DNA of 64,000 bases from Solwaraspora sp. WMMD792 (GCF_029626105.1 NZ_JARUBH010000009.1:5704001-5768000); one strand, 5' to 3'; numbered from the stretch's first letter, positions 23,807 through 32,764 are shown. The notes: generated from the letters alone by a model not told the origin. Made by a program: numbers and translations.

Positions 23807-25978
23807 ATGCAGGCACACACCCTCACCCCGACCGCGATCTTCGGCAATCAGGTCCGGCACGTCGTGCCGCTGTTCCAGCGGCCGTACGTGTGGAACGAGC
23901 AGGACCAGTGGGCTCCACTGTGGGAAGACGTCGCCCGGGTGGCGGAGGACGTGCTGACCGCACCGACCAGCTACGGTGCCCCGCCGGTCGCCCCGCACTT
24001 TCTCGGCGCGATCGTGCTCGATCAGCCCGCCGGCCCACCCGGCTTCCTCACGATGCGCCAGGTCATCGACGGTCAGCAGCGGCTGACCACCCTGCAGCTC
24101 ATGCTCAACGCCGCACAGCGGGTCGCCGAGCAGCACGGCAGTACCCTGCACGCTCAGGCGCTGCAGGTCCTGGTCCGCAACCAGCCCGCGATCCTGCAGG
24201 ACCCGTCGGAGGCGTACAAGGTCTGGCCGACCGACCGCGACCAGGACGCCTTCCGGGCCGCCATGGACGGCGACGGCACGCTCGGCGCGGAGCTGGCCGG
24301 CTCCGCGCTGGTGCGTGGCCACGACTTCTTCGTCACCGCCATCGCCGAGTGGGCCGACGTCACCGGTGATCCGGACAAGGCCACCACCCGACTGCAGGCG
24401 CTGACCCAGGCGCTGCGCGACCATTTGAAGCTCGTGGTGATCCAGCTGGAGCCGGGCGACAACGCGCAGGTGATCTTCGAGAGCCTCAACAGCCGGGGCA
24501 TGCCGCTGCTCGCCGCCGACCTGATCAAGAACCTGGTCTTCCAGATCGCGCAGCTGCGGCAACTCGACGTGGCTGGCCTGTACCGCAAGCACTGGGAGCA
24601 GTTGGACACCGACCACTGGCGGCTGCGCGTCGCCCGTGGCCGGCAGTACGTGCCCCGGATCGACATCTTCCTCCACCACTGGCTGATCACCCGGACCCTC
24701 AGGGAGGTGCCGGCAGACCGTCTCTACCTGTCCTTCAAGGAGCACCTACCGGCGCCGGAGCAGCTCGACCTGCCGGCGCTGCTCGCCGACCTGTCCCGCG
24801 ACGCCGCCAGCTATGCGGCCCTGGACAAGTGGCCGGCCGACTCGGCTGTCGGTAGGTTCCGCTACCGGGTGCTGCAGGCGATGGACTCGGCGGTGGTCAC
24901 CCCGGTCCTGCTGTGGCTGCTGCGCTGGACCGACCAGGAGCTGCCCACCGTCCAGCGGGACAAGGCCCTCGCCGCGCTGGAAAGCTGGCTGGTGCGCCGG
25001 GCGCTGTGCCGGCTCACCAGCAAGGACATCAACCGGCTGACTCTCGACCTGCTGCGCAAGCTCGACGAGACCGGCCCGGCGACCGCTGGCGACGTCACCG
25101 AGACCTTCCTTGCCGGACAGCGGGCCGACTCCCGGTTCTGGCCCTCCGACGATCAGGTACGCGATGCGCTCACCACCGCGCCGGTCTACCGGACGCTGCT
25201 GCGGGCCCGGCTACGAATGGTTTTGGAAGCAGTCGAGGAGCACCGGCGTACCCCCAAGGCCGAGCAGCCGCACTGCCCACGCAATCTCACCATCGAGCAC
25301 CTGCTGCCGCAGGGGTGGCGGACGTACTGGACCGCCGGGCTCACCGAGGAGTTGGCCGCTGAGCGGGACAAGCTGCTGCACACCATCGGCAACCTGACCC
25401 TGGTCAACAACAAGCTGAACCCGTCCCTGTCCAACCGGCCATGGACCGACGAGCAGGCCCAGTCGGTCGGTGCCGCCGACACCGGCAAGCTGACCGAGCT
25501 CCAGAAACACACCACGTTGAAGATCAACGCGGATATCGTGCTGACCGCACCGCACAGCTGGGAGGTCGAGCAGATCCGCCAGCGGACCGCCGAGTTCATT
25601 GAGCGGATCATCCAGATCTGGCCGGCACCGGCCGTCAGCGCCGCCGTCGCGGCCCTGGCCACGGCAGAGAAGGAGAAGGTGCCAGCCGAGGGAGTCAACG
25701 AGACCGAGGAGGAGTCGGCTCCCGGCCAGTCCATCGCGCTGACGGGCAAGTACCGGCCGCTGACCGACTGGCTTCTGGAGCAGGACGCGGAATCGCTGCC
25801 GGTCACCTTCGACGAGCTGGAAACCGTCATCGGGGGTCCACTGGCACCGTCGGCCCGCACCGGCTCGGGGTACTGGTACTCGCAGTCCAACTCGCTGAGC
25901 AAGGCGATCGCGGCCGGTGGCTACCAGGCGACGCGCGCCCAAATCGTCGACGAAACCGTTGTCCTGGTCCGCCGGTAG
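23807..25978 (+). CDS. GmrSD-type DUF262/DUF1524 nuclease with extra C-terminal DUF7662-like domain
   Basis: 723 residues. The N-terminal DUF262 domain contains the ParB-like NTPase motif DGQQRLTTL (about residue 88) and the substrate region FESLNSRGMPLLAADLIKN. The C-terminal DUF1524 domain has the HNH-type residues in TIEHLLPQGW (about 494) and IGNLTLVNNKLNPSLSN. GmrSD enzymes are type IV restriction systems that cut glucosylated or otherwise modified phage DNA. After a Glu/Ala-rich linker an additional domain (about 645-723: GKYRPLTDWLLEQ..., FDELETVIGGPLAPSAR, YWYSQSN) resembles DUF7662, not part of classical GmrSD. It is read with the upstream helicase gene. Both signature motifs are intact. 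Confidence 0.9.
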   Translation: MQAHTLTPTAIFGNQVRHVVPLFQRPYVWNEQDQWAPLWEDVARVAEDVLTAPTSYGAPPVAPHFLGAIVLDQPAGPPGFLTMRQVIDGQQRLTTLQLMLNAAQRVAEQHGSTLHAQALQVLVRNQPAILQDPSEAYKVWPTDRDQDAFRAAMDGDGTLGAELAGSALVRGHDFFVTAIAEWADVTGDPDKATTRLQALTQALRDHLKLVVIQLEPGDNAQVIFESLNSRGMPLLAADLIKNLVFQIAQLRQLDVAGLYRKHWEQLDTDHWRLRVARGRQYVPRIDIFLHHWLITRTLREVPADRLYLSFKEHLPAPEQLDLPALLADLSRDAASYAALDKWPADSAVGRFRYRVLQAMDSAVVTPVLLWLLRWTDQELPTVQRDKALAALESWLVRRALCRLTSKDINRLTLDLLRKLDETGPATAGDVTETFLAGQRADSRFWPSDDQVRDALTTAPVYRTLLRARLRMVLEAVEEHRRTPKAEQPHCPRNLTIEHLLPQGWRTYWTAGLTEELAAERDKLLHTIGNLTLVNNKLNPSLSNRPWTDEQAQSVGAADTGKLTELQKHTTLKINADIVLTAPHSWEVEQIRQRTAEFIERIIQIWPAPAVSAAVAALATAEKEKVPAEGVNETEEESAPGQSIALTGKYRPLTDWLLEQDAESLPVTFDELETVIGGPLAPSARTGSGYWYSQSNSLSKAIAAGGYQATRAQIVDETVVLVRR

Positions 25979-26032
25979 CTGACGGGTGCTCGCCGGGTAA
26001 GCGAGATCATCAGCTCCACGGTGGGGACCGCC

Positions 26033-26076
26033 CGTCGAGCCCGCCTCAACACTCGGCTGTCGAGGCGGGCTCGACG
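26033..26076. terminator. Hairpin terminator between convergent genes
   Basis: Perfect 15 bp inverted repeat (cgtcgagcccgcctc at 26033-26047, its complement at 26062-26076, 14-base loop). It lies between the end of the GmrSD-like gene (25978) and the end of the minus-strand lipoprotein gene, and overlaps the latter's stop codon at 26046-26048. Confidence 0.7.
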
Positions 26077-26654
26077 CAGACGGTGAGCCGGTGCGGGAAG
26101 TCGATCGAGCGAGCGCCCCCGGTCGACTGGTAGGTCACCGTGACGGGTGGGGCCTCCCACAGGCCAGGCTGGACGGCCGTGATCTTGAATACGGCAGAGT
26201 AGCGTTCCCGGCTGGAGTCACTCGGCAGGATCTCGGCCGAGGCCGGGTCGACGGCGGTCAGACCAGGTGCGAACACGGGAGGAAACCGGTCGGTGAGGCC
26301 GACGCCGTCGGCCTGGTCCGGCACCAGTGCCACCAGGCCGACCCGGTCCACGCTCACTACCGCCGAGTCATCTGCCGCCATCTCGACGGAGATCAGCTGG
26401 ACCGGAGAGCCTGTCACGTTCCGGAAGACGACCAGGCCGTCGTAGCGGCTCTGGCTGACTTCCAGCTGTGAGCTGTGCTGGCTGCCGCGCCCGGCCCATT
26501 CGAGGGCGTCACCCCGATGATCGTCGTCGGCTAGGCCTACGGACGACGACTGCGTAGGCGCCCCGCCATCCGGGCCGTCCGAGTCGCCGGTGCACCCTGC
26601 GACGCCGCATGCCAGGACCGCAGCGAGGCCCAAGGCGGCAGGCAGCCTACCCAT
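26046..26654 (-). CDS. Lipoprotein, function unknown
   Basis: 202 residues from ATG 26652-26654. The signal peptide ends in a good lipobox (AAVLACGVAGC, Cys near residue 21), so the protein is anchored to the outer face of the membrane. A Ser/Gly/Asp-rich spacer leads to a strand-rich domain (LVVFRNVTGSPVQLISVEM, RYSAVFKITAVQPGLWE, PPVTVTYQSTGG) resembling an immunoglobulin-like fold; two cysteines near the end (VCVEPASTAEC) may pair. It follows the secreted protein gene by 21 bases on the same strand, so both are probably made together. Confidence 0.72.
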   Translation of the reverse strand: MGRLPAALGLAAVLACGVAGCTGDSDGPDGGAPTQSSSVGLADDDHRGDALEWAGRGSQHSSQLEVSQSRYDGLVVFRNVTGSPVQLISVEMAADDSAVVSVDRVGLVALVPDQADGVGLTDRFPPVFAPGLTAVDPASAEILPSDSSRERYSAVFKITAVQPGLWEAPPVTVTYQSTGGARSIDFPHRLTVCVEPASTAEC

Positions 26655-26675
26655 GTCTCCCCACGTCACCCCTTA

Positions 26676-27284
26676 TTAACACCCGCCCTGCGGGTTCGGA
26701 TACCACCAGGCCGTCGCCGGGTAGTCGTCCCGCTTCCAGCAGTAGTAGTTCGAACTGTGTGACGCGAGTGGGGCGTACGCCACCGCGTCAGCCGACGTGG
26801 TGGCCGTGCAGTTGGTGTTCAGCCGGTGCTTCCTGAAGCCGAACAGCCGGCCTTCTTTCGTCCGTACCAGTCGGGACGTCACACCGGACGACAGCGGGAT
26901 CGAATGGCTCCAGCTGGTCGTGTGGCTCGAGCCGACGGTGAGGTCGACACCGAAGGTGGTCTCAGCCGATGCGACAAGAGCACCGGCCGAGACCGAAAAG
27001 CTCGCCGACGTGGTGACCGAGATGTCGATCGTGCCGCTACCGGTGAAGTCGATGGACCCGGGACCGGTCTGCCAGTCGCTCGCGGTGTCGGTGGAGATCC
27101 AGACCTTCTGTGGCGACCAGACCTCGTAGGTCTCCTCGATCGGACAGGCCTGGGGAATGATGTCGGCGGCCCGCACCGGAGCGACCGCGAGCAACGACAG
27201 CGCCGTGCCGGCCGCCACGACCATGGCGGCCCGTACCCCGCTCGGCAGGCACCCCCGCCCCACCAACAACAATGATCGGGACAT
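26676..27284 (-). CDS. Small secreted beta-rich protein
   Basis: 202 residues from ATG 27282-27284. A Sec signal peptide (AAMVVAAGTALSLLAVAPVRA, cleavage near residue 41) precedes a strand-rich mature domain with alternating Ser/Thr (GSGTIDISVTTSASFSVSAG, HTTSWSHSIPLSSG) like the long beta hairpins of aerolysin-type or other secreted beta proteins. Four cysteines (ACPIEE, NTNCTA, YYCWKR, C-terminal GGC) could form two disulfides. In style it resembles the larger secreted protein at 5887-7119. The lipoprotein gene follows in the same operon. No enzyme motif was seen. Confidence 0.7.
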   Translation of the reverse strand: MSRSLLLVGRGCLPSGVRAAMVVAAGTALSLLAVAPVRAADIIPQACPIEETYEVWSPQKVWISTDTASDWQTGPGSIDFTGSGTIDISVTTSASFSVSAGALVASAETTFGVDLTVGSSHTTSWSHSIPLSSGVTSRLVRTKEGRLFGFRKHRLNTNCTATTSADAVAYAPLASHSSNYYCWKRDDYPATAWWYPNPQGGC

Positions 27285-27369
27285 ATCGATACGGTAGGTG
27301 GGCCGGTCCACGGATCACAAGGCGGACCCGGGCAGCCCGGTGCAAGATCTCCGACAGACACCTCGGCAC

Positions 27370-28053
27370 TCAGGTCAGGCCGGGGGTGAGCAGGCCGCTT
27401 TCGTACGCGAGGATCACCAGTTGGGCGCGGTCGTGCGCGTACAGCTTGGTCATGATCCGGTTGACGTGGGTCTTCGCCGTGTGCGGCGAGATCACCAGGT
27501 CCTGGGCGATCTGCTGGTTCGACCGGCCGCGCGCGACCAGCAGCAGCACCTCGCGTTCCCGATCGGTCAACTGGTCCAGCGCCTCGCTGGCCGGGTTCGG
27601 CCGGCTCACCGTGGCCGGTGCGGGACCTGGTAGGACGTACCGCTCGATGAGGCTGCGGGTCGCGGTGGGTGACAGCAGCGCGTCGCCGGCGTGCACCGCG
27701 CGGACCGCCCGGACGATCTCCTCCGGCTCCGCCCCTTTGCCGATGAAGCCGCTCGCGCCGGCCCGCAGCGCCGCCACCAGGTACTCGTCCTCCTCGAACG
27801 TGGTGAGGATCAGCACCCGGGTCCCGGCCAGCGCCGGGTCCGCGCAGATGGCCGCCGTCGCGCCGATGCCGTCGAGTTCCGGCATCCGGATGTCCATCAG
27901 TACGACATCGGGACGCAGCGACCCGGCGAGCGCGACGGCCTGCGTACCGTTGACGGCTTCGCCGACGACGCTGATCTCGTTGTGGTCATTCAGGATGTCG
28001 GTCACGGCCTGCCGGATCAGTGGCTGGTCGTCGACGACGAGCACGCTGGTCAC
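27370..28053 (-). CDS. NarL/LuxR-family response regulator
   Basis: 227 residues. Receiver domain with the acidic pocket (VVDDQP), phospho-acceptor Asp in VVLMDIRMPELDG (about residue 54), Thr in ILTTFEEDEY and Lys in GFIGKGAE. The C-terminal LuxR helix-turn-helix is LTDREREVLLLVARGRSNQQIA..., TAKTHVNRIMTKL. It overlaps the kinase stop by an ATGA and is therefore the partner of that kinase. The likely targets are its own operon and the divergent ABC exporter, given the half-sites at 29305-29335. Confidence 0.95.
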   Translation of the reverse strand: MTSVLVVDDQPLIRQAVTDILNDHNEISVVGEAVNGTQAVALAGSLRPDVVLMDIRMPELDGIGATAAICADPALAGTRVLILTTFEEDEYLVAALRAGASGFIGKGAEPEEIVRAVRAVHAGDALLSPTATRSLIERYVLPGPAPATVSRPNPASEALDQLTDREREVLLLVARGRSNQQIAQDLVISPHTAKTHVNRIMTKLYAHDRAQLVILAYESGLLTPGLT

Positions 28054-29261
28054 CGGGGATCCTCCTTGGGCAGTGGCAGGGTGGCGGCGAGCCGGTAGCC
28101 GCCCGGGGACAGGCCAGTTTCGACGACGCCGCGGACCGAGGCGACCCGTTCCCGCAGGCCGACCAGTCCGTGCCCGCTACCGGGCACGGGCACCTCGGGC
28201 CGGTCGTCGGAAGACCGACCGGACACCGGGTTCGTGACCACCACGTGGATCCGATCGGCGTCGACCTCGATCAGGACGTGGGCCCGATGCTCGGCGCCGT
28301 GCTTGTGGGCGTTGGTGAGACCTTCCTGGAGCACCCGGTATGCGACCACGTCGACCGCGCCGCTGACTGCCGACAGGTCCCCTTCGGTACGCAGCGACAC
28401 GTTGAGGCCGGCCCCGGTGAAGCCGGCGACCAGCTGGTCGAGCCGGTGCAGACCGGGCTGCGGGGCGGTCGCCGCCCCGTTGGCGGGGTCGTCGTCCTCG
28501 GTCCGCAGCACCCGCAGCAGGTCGCCGATCTCGGTGAGCACGGTCCGGGCCGCGCCCCGGATGACGCCGAGGGCCTGCTGGGCCCGGTCGGGGCGGGTTT
28601 GCAGCGCCGACGAGGCCACCCCAGCGTTGAGGCTGATCACCGAGATCTGGTGGGCGACGACGTCGTGCAGGTCACGGGCGATCCGCAGCCGCTCCTCGGT
28701 CACCCGTCGGCGCGCCTCGGATTCGCGGGTCTGTTCGGCGCGTTCGGCGCGCTCGATGATGGCGAGCAGGTACTCCCGACGGGAGCGGGTGGCGTCGCCG
28801 GCGGCAGCCGCGAACGCGACCAGGACGATGACCTGGAACGCCCGGGGATCGAACACGCTCCCGATCGCGGTCAGGAGGTTGAGCAGGGTCGTCGCGACGA
28901 CGGCGGCGCAGGCCGTGGTGAGCGTGGTCCGCCGGTCTGTACGGTTCGCCGCCCCGAACATGGCGATCGACACCGCGAGTACCACGCCCGGCTCCAGCGC
29001 TCCGGTGGCCGCCACCAGACCGTAGATCGCGATACAGCCGGCGAGCACCGGCAGCGGCCAGCGCCGCCGCAGCGGCAGCAGCACGGCCGGGACGATCGCC
29101 AGGGCGACGGTGACGGGTCCGGCCTGTTCGTGCTCGGGGACCTTGAACGGGGTGAGCGCCGTGGCGACGATGATCACCGCCGCGACGAGGTCACCGACCC
29201 ACGGCGGTACGCGCGGACGCCGGTGTCTCGGGTCCACCGGCCCCGCCGCAGTGGTCGTCAT
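28050..29261 (-). CDS. Sensor histidine kinase, NarL partner type (HisKA_3)
   Basis: 403 residues from ATG 29259-29261; longer frames upstream overlap the divergent ABC gene and have no homologous content. The N-terminal half has five or six membrane segments (WVGDLVAAVIIVATALTPF, VTVALAIVPAVLLPL, VIVLVAFAAAAGDATRSRR). The dimerisation/phosphoacceptor region is RIARDLHDVVAHQISVISLNAG (His near 215) and the ATP-binding domain has VLQEGLTNAHKHG and GSGHGLVGLRERV. It lacks a large extracellular domain, so it probably senses membrane stress or a compound within the membrane, as kinases next to MacB-like or Bce-like exporters do. Last four bases overlap the regulator gene. Confidence 0.93.
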   Translation of the reverse strand: MTTTAAGPVDPRHRRPRVPPWVGDLVAAVIIVATALTPFKVPEHEQAGPVTVALAIVPAVLLPLRRRWPLPVLAGCIAIYGLVAATGALEPGVVLAVSIAMFGAANRTDRRTTLTTACAAVVATTLLNLLTAIGSVFDPRAFQVIVLVAFAAAAGDATRSRREYLLAIIERAERAEQTRESEARRRVTEERLRIARDLHDVVAHQISVISLNAGVASSALQTRPDRAQQALGVIRGAARTVLTEIGDLLRVLRTEDDDPANGAATAPQPGLHRLDQLVAGFTGAGLNVSLRTEGDLSAVSGAVDVVAYRVLQEGLTNAHKHGAEHRAHVLIEVDADRIHVVVTNPVSGRSSDDRPEVPVPGSGHGLVGLRERVASVRGVVETGLSPGGYRLAATLPLPKEDPR

Positions 29262-29304
29262 GGCCCCAGTCTGCCGGCCGCCGTGACCAGGCAGGTCCAC
29301 CTGT

Positions 29305-29335
29305 CGCGGTAATCCCCGATACCGCGAACGCGGTA
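29305..29335. promoter_or_regulatory. Palindromic half-sites between two-component system and ABC exporter
   Basis: Three copies of a 7-base half-site occur: CGCGGTA at 29305-29311, TACCGCG at 29320-29326 and CGCGGTA at 29329-29335. The last two form a perfect palindrome around AA (29320-29335). The block lies 44 bases upstream of the kinase start and about 100 upstream of the ABC start, where a NarL-type regulator controlling both sides would bind. Confidence 0.5.
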
Positions 29336-29435
29336 CGCAGGTGCCCGCCCCAGAGTGACGTGCCGGGCCCGGCCGTCGGCAACGATGAAAGACATGGGCC
29401 GGAAAGCGGCCTGTTCGGCGAATACGAGGAGTCCG

Positions 29436-30143
29436 ATGGAAAGCCCTGTCATCTCGGCTGTCGACGTACGGAAGACGTACGGTCGGGGCGCGAACAGCTT
29501 CGACGCGCTGAAAGGCGTCAACTTCGACATTCATGACGGCGAGAGCGTCGCGATCCTCGGCAAGAGCGGATCGGGAAAGTCGACCCTGATGCACATTCTC
29601 GCGCTGCTGGACGCCCCGACGTCGGGCACGATCACGCTGGGCGGGGTCGACACCCGTACGCTGCGGGGCAGCCGGCTCAACCAGGCCCGGAACAAGACGT
29701 TCGGGTTCGTCTTCCAGCAGTTCTTCCTCACCCCGAACATCTCGGTGCTCGACAACGTCGTACTGCCGATGAAAATCGCCGGCGTGGGGCGCACCGAGCG
29801 CAGACGGCGCGGCATGGCCGCCTTGGAGCAGTTGGAGCTCGCCGACAAGGCGAAGAACAAGGCTGCGAACCTCTCCGGCGGGCAAAAGCAACGCGTGGTG
29901 ATCGCCCGGGCACTGGTGAACAATCCGCGGATCATCTTCGCCGACGAGCCGACCGGCAACCTCGACTCCGCCACCGGCGCCGTGGTGGAGGACATTCTCT
30001 TCGGCCTCAACCGGCAGCACGGCATCACCCTGATCGTCGTCACCCACGACGAGGAGCTCGCGTCGCGCTGTGACCGCCGCATCCTGGTCCGGGACGGCCA
30101 CCTGGTCGGCGACTCAGCGGCGGTGGCGGCGGTGCCGGCATGA
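29436..30143 (+). CDS. ABC transporter ATP-binding protein (MacB/LolD type)
   Basis: 235 residues from ATG 29436, with GAGGAG just upstream. Walker A GKSGSGKST (about residue 43), Q-loop FVFQQFFLTPN, signature LSGGQKQRV, Walker B IIFADEPTGNLDS and H-loop VVTHDEEL are all intact. This subclass drives MacB-like permeases that export antibiotics, peptides or lipids by a mechanotransmission cycle. It overlaps the permease by ATGA (30140-30143) and is divergent from a two-component system that probably induces it. Confidence 0.95.
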   Translation: MESPVISAVDVRKTYGRGANSFDALKGVNFDIHDGESVAILGKSGSGKSTLMHILALLDAPTSGTITLGGVDTRTLRGSRLNQARNKTFGFVFQQFFLTPNISVLDNVVLPMKIAGVGRTERRRRGMAALEQLELADKAKNKAANLSGGQKQRVVIARALVNNPRIIFADEPTGNLDSATGAVVEDILFGLNRQHGITLIVVTHDEELASRCDRRILVRDGHLVGDSAAVAAVPA

Positions 30144-31444
30144 AGATCTCCGACCTGGTCGGTTCGGCCACCGCGAACACCTTCCGGTCCAAGACCCGTA
30201 CGCTGCTGACGATTCTGGCGATCTTCATCGGCGCGTTCACGCTGACCCTGACCAGCGGGCTCGGCACCGGCATCAACGCCTACATCGACGACACGGTGAC
30301 CGCGATCGGCGCCTCTGACGTCATGACGGTCGTGAAGACCTCCGAGCAGGGCGACGGGTTCGGCACCGCCGACAGCGGGCCGGCCGAGTACGACCCGGAC
30401 AGGGTGTCGAGCGGGCAGGACGGGCCACCCGGGCAGACCGTCGTCGCGCTCACCCCGGCCGACATCGACACGCTGGCCGACATCGACGGCGTCCTCGACG
30501 TCCAGGCCACCAGGTCGATCAGCGCCGACTACATCCAGGTCGGCGACGGCACGCGGTACGTCGTGAACGTGGGCGGGCTGGTCGCCGGGCAGCGGACCCC
30601 GCTGGCTGCCGGGGCCGAGCCGGACAGCTCGTCGTCGCAACTGCAGCTCGCGCTCCCGACGTCGTACGTCGAACCGCTCGGCTTCGCCGACGACGCGGCG
30701 GCAGTCGGGCAGACCGTCTCGATCGCGGTCACCGACGCGCAGCGCACCCAGCAGGTGATCGAGGCGACGATCGTCGGGGTGGCCGAGGAGACCCTGGCGA
30801 CCGGGGACGGTGTCGTGCCCAACGACGCGTTGACCGACGCGCTGTTCGACGCGCAGAACACCGGCATCCCCGCCGCCGAGGCGCAGCGGTACGCCCAGGC
30901 GAGCATCTGGTTCGACCCGGCCGCGACCGACGAACAGATCAGCGCGTTGAAGAATCGGCTGGCCGATGCCGGCTACACCGGGAGTACGGTCGCCGACCAA
31001 CTCGGGGCGTTCCGGACCGTCATCGACGGCATCGTCTGGGTGCTCAACGCCTTCGCGGTGATCGCCCTGCTGGCGGCGAGCTTCGGGATCGTCAACACCC
31101 TGTTCATGTCGGTGCAGGAGCGCACCCGCGAGATCGGCCTGATGAAGGCGATGGGCATGGGCTCCGGCAAGGTGTTCGGCCTGTTCAGCCTGGAGGCCAC
31201 GGTCATCGGATTCCTGGGCAGCGCGATCGGCGCGGTGCTGGCGATCGCGGCGGGCACCGCGATCAGCAGCGCGCTGGCCGGCGGCTTCCTGGCGGACCTG
31301 CCCGGACTGACGCTGATCGCCTTCGAGCCGATCTCCATCATGGTGATCATCGGTCTGGTGATGGCGATCGCGTTCCTGGCCGGCACCCTGCCCGCGTCGC
31401 GGGCGGCCCGGGCCGACCCGGTCGAGTCGCTGCGCTACGAGTAG
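30140..31444 (+). CDS. ABC transporter permease, MacB/FtsX type
   Basis: 434 residues. One N-terminal membrane helix (TLLTILAIFIGAFTLTLTSG), a large extracytoplasmic MacB_PCD domain of about 230 residues, then three C-terminal helices of the FtsX domain (VLNAFAVIALLAASFGIVNTLF, SAIGAVLAIAAGTAISS, ISIMVIIGLVMAIAFLAGTL) with the conserved cytoplasmic loop ERTREIGLMKAMG and C-terminal PASRAARADPVESLRYE. Length and order are complete. It works with the preceding ATPase as a type VII ABC exporter; the cargo is unknown, but the two-component neighbour suggests a toxic compound or antimicrobial peptide. Confidence 0.93.
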   Translation: MKISDLVGSATANTFRSKTRTLLTILAIFIGAFTLTLTSGLGTGINAYIDDTVTAIGASDVMTVVKTSEQGDGFGTADSGPAEYDPDRVSSGQDGPPGQTVVALTPADIDTLADIDGVLDVQATRSISADYIQVGDGTRYVVNVGGLVAGQRTPLAAGAEPDSSSSQLQLALPTSYVEPLGFADDAAAVGQTVSIAVTDAQRTQQVIEATIVGVAEETLATGDGVVPNDALTDALFDAQNTGIPAAEAQRYAQASIWFDPAATDEQISALKNRLADAGYTGSTVADQLGAFRTVIDGIVWVLNAFAVIALLAASFGIVNTLFMSVQERTREIGLMKAMGMGSGKVFGLFSLEATVIGFLGSAIGAVLAIAAGTAISSALAGGFLADLPGLTLIAFEPISIMVIIGLVMAIAFLAGTLPASRAARADPVESLRYE

Positions 31445-31478
31445 CGGCGACCGGGCCGGTCGACGGCCGGCATGCACC

Positions 31479-31513
31479 ACGTGCCTGGCGGGATCCGTTC
31501 CCGCCAGGCACGT
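31479..31513. terminator. Bidirectional hairpin terminator
   Basis: Perfect 15 bp stem (acgtgcctggcggga at 31479-31493, complement at 31499-31513) with a 5-base loop. It lies between the convergent ABC permease (ends 31444) and the minus-strand Tat-exported protein gene (ends 31544), so it can serve both directions. Confidence 0.75.
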
Positions 31514-31543
31514 CGCTGCTGCTACTCAGGCTCCGCGGGTCGG

Positions 31544-32764
31544 TCAAGACGGGAAGTACGAGTTGGTGGTGGCACTGCTGTACGGGGAGTAGTTCCAGTA
31601 GTGGTACATCAGGCCGAGCTGGCCCCACTTCGACCGTACGTAGTTGCCGGTGCCGACCCAGATGCCGGAGTGGTCGTCACTGGCGTACGACAGTTTCATG
31701 TTGGCGAACCAGATGTACGGCACCTGCCAGCGGGTGTAGCTGCCGTCCTGCCAGTAGCGGTCGTCCCCGGGGGTGTTCATCCACCGGTCGTTCGCGCTGG
31801 AGGTGCTGTACCAGGCGTACGAGTGGCAGTTGTACTTCCGCGACGCGTTGCGTTCCCGGGTGGCCGACGGATAGTTGGTCGCCACGTAGTTGTTGGCGCT
31901 GGTGATCTGGGCGCTGGTCAGCTCGTACGTCATGGTGATCACCGAGACCGCCGAGCCGTTGGGGGTGTAGACGGTGCTGGCGTAGTCCAGTGTGCCGAGG
32001 CCGTCGCTGACCGGGTGCGCGACGCTGGGGTCGGCCAGGTGTGCCCGTACGGCCGCGACGGTGGTCTCCACCGCGCCCGGCCGCAGTTGCAGGCCTTCGC
32101 GCAGCAGCTCCGAGCGGGACCAGTCCCAGTTCTCCCGGGTGGCGAGCGCGCGGCCCAACAGCACCGCGGTCGGTTCCAGGCCGGCCTCGCCGTACGTCGC
32201 GGCGTCGGCCTGCTTGGCCCGGTGTACGGCGAGTCCGACGTGCAGCAACTCCGTGGACTGTGCCGTGGTCAGGGTGGCCAGCACCTGCGGCTGGGCGAGG
32301 ATGGTCTCCAGTTTCCACGCGGTCATGACCCGGTCGCCAGCGTCATCGAGCGTCTCACCGGGTCGGGGCGCAACGTTCAGGGTCCGGTAGCGCTTCAGCA
32401 GTTCCTGGCCGGCGTCCGGGCGACGGAGCAGTTCCTGGAGTCCGGTGAAGCGGGCGGTGACGGTCTCGAAGCCGTGTTGGACGCTGTCGAAAGCCAGGGC
32501 GTCGGGCAGCAGCGGGTACGCCAGGACAGCGTCGACGAGCAGCGGGGTCCGCAGGGCGGCGGCGGTCTTGTCCGGCATCTGCACGGCGTCGACCATCTCC
32601 TGATGGCTGCTCAACGCGCGCCACTGCGCGGTGCCGGGGGTCACCTGGTAGGTGAAGGGTCGGTCGGCGGCCGCGACCGGGGTGCCAGGCGTGAGGGTGG
32701 CGACGAGGGCGCCGGTGACCGCTGCGACGAGGGCGCGTCGGGTGAGGCGGGCAGGACGGGACAT
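31544..32764 (-). CDS. Tat-exported protein with C-terminal NCHSYAWY domain
   Basis: 406 residues from ATG 32762-32764. The leader has a twin-arginine (LTRRALVAAVTGALVATL) and a cleavage site near AAA-D, so Tat or Sec export is expected. Residues about 40-290 are helical with no known motif. The C-terminal part contains NCHSYAWYSTSSANDRWM and later DDHSGIWVGTG, where a Cys-His pair followed by a second conserved His is reminiscent of papain-like/NlpC-type cysteine hydrolases; the assignment to amidase or peptidase is tentative. An upstream in-frame start would add 41 residues in front of the leader and is rejected. It stands alone between terminators. Confidence 0.72.
   Translation of the reverse strand: MSRPARLTRRALVAAVTGALVATLTPGTPVAAADRPFTYQVTPGTAQWRALSSHQEMVDAVQMPDKTAAALRTPLLVDAVLAYPLLPDALAFDSVQHGFETVTARFTGLQELLRRPDAGQELLKRYRTLNVAPRPGETLDDAGDRVMTAWKLETILAQPQVLATLTTAQSTELLHVGLAVHRAKQADAATYGEAGLEPTAVLLGRALATRENWDWSRSELLREGLQLRPGAVETTVAAVRAHLADPSVAHPVSDGLGTLDYASTVYTPNGSAVSVITMTYELTSAQITSANNYVATNYPSATRERNASRKYNCHSYAWYSTSSANDRWMNTPGDDRYWQDGSYTRWQVPYIWFANMKLSYASDDHSGIWVGTGNYVRSKWGQLGLMYHYWNYSPYSSATTNSYFPS

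Noticed and set aside
28050-30101. Histidine kinase with a 280-codon N-terminal extension
   Set aside because: The extension runs antisense through the ABC ATPase gene; the kinase begins at 29261.
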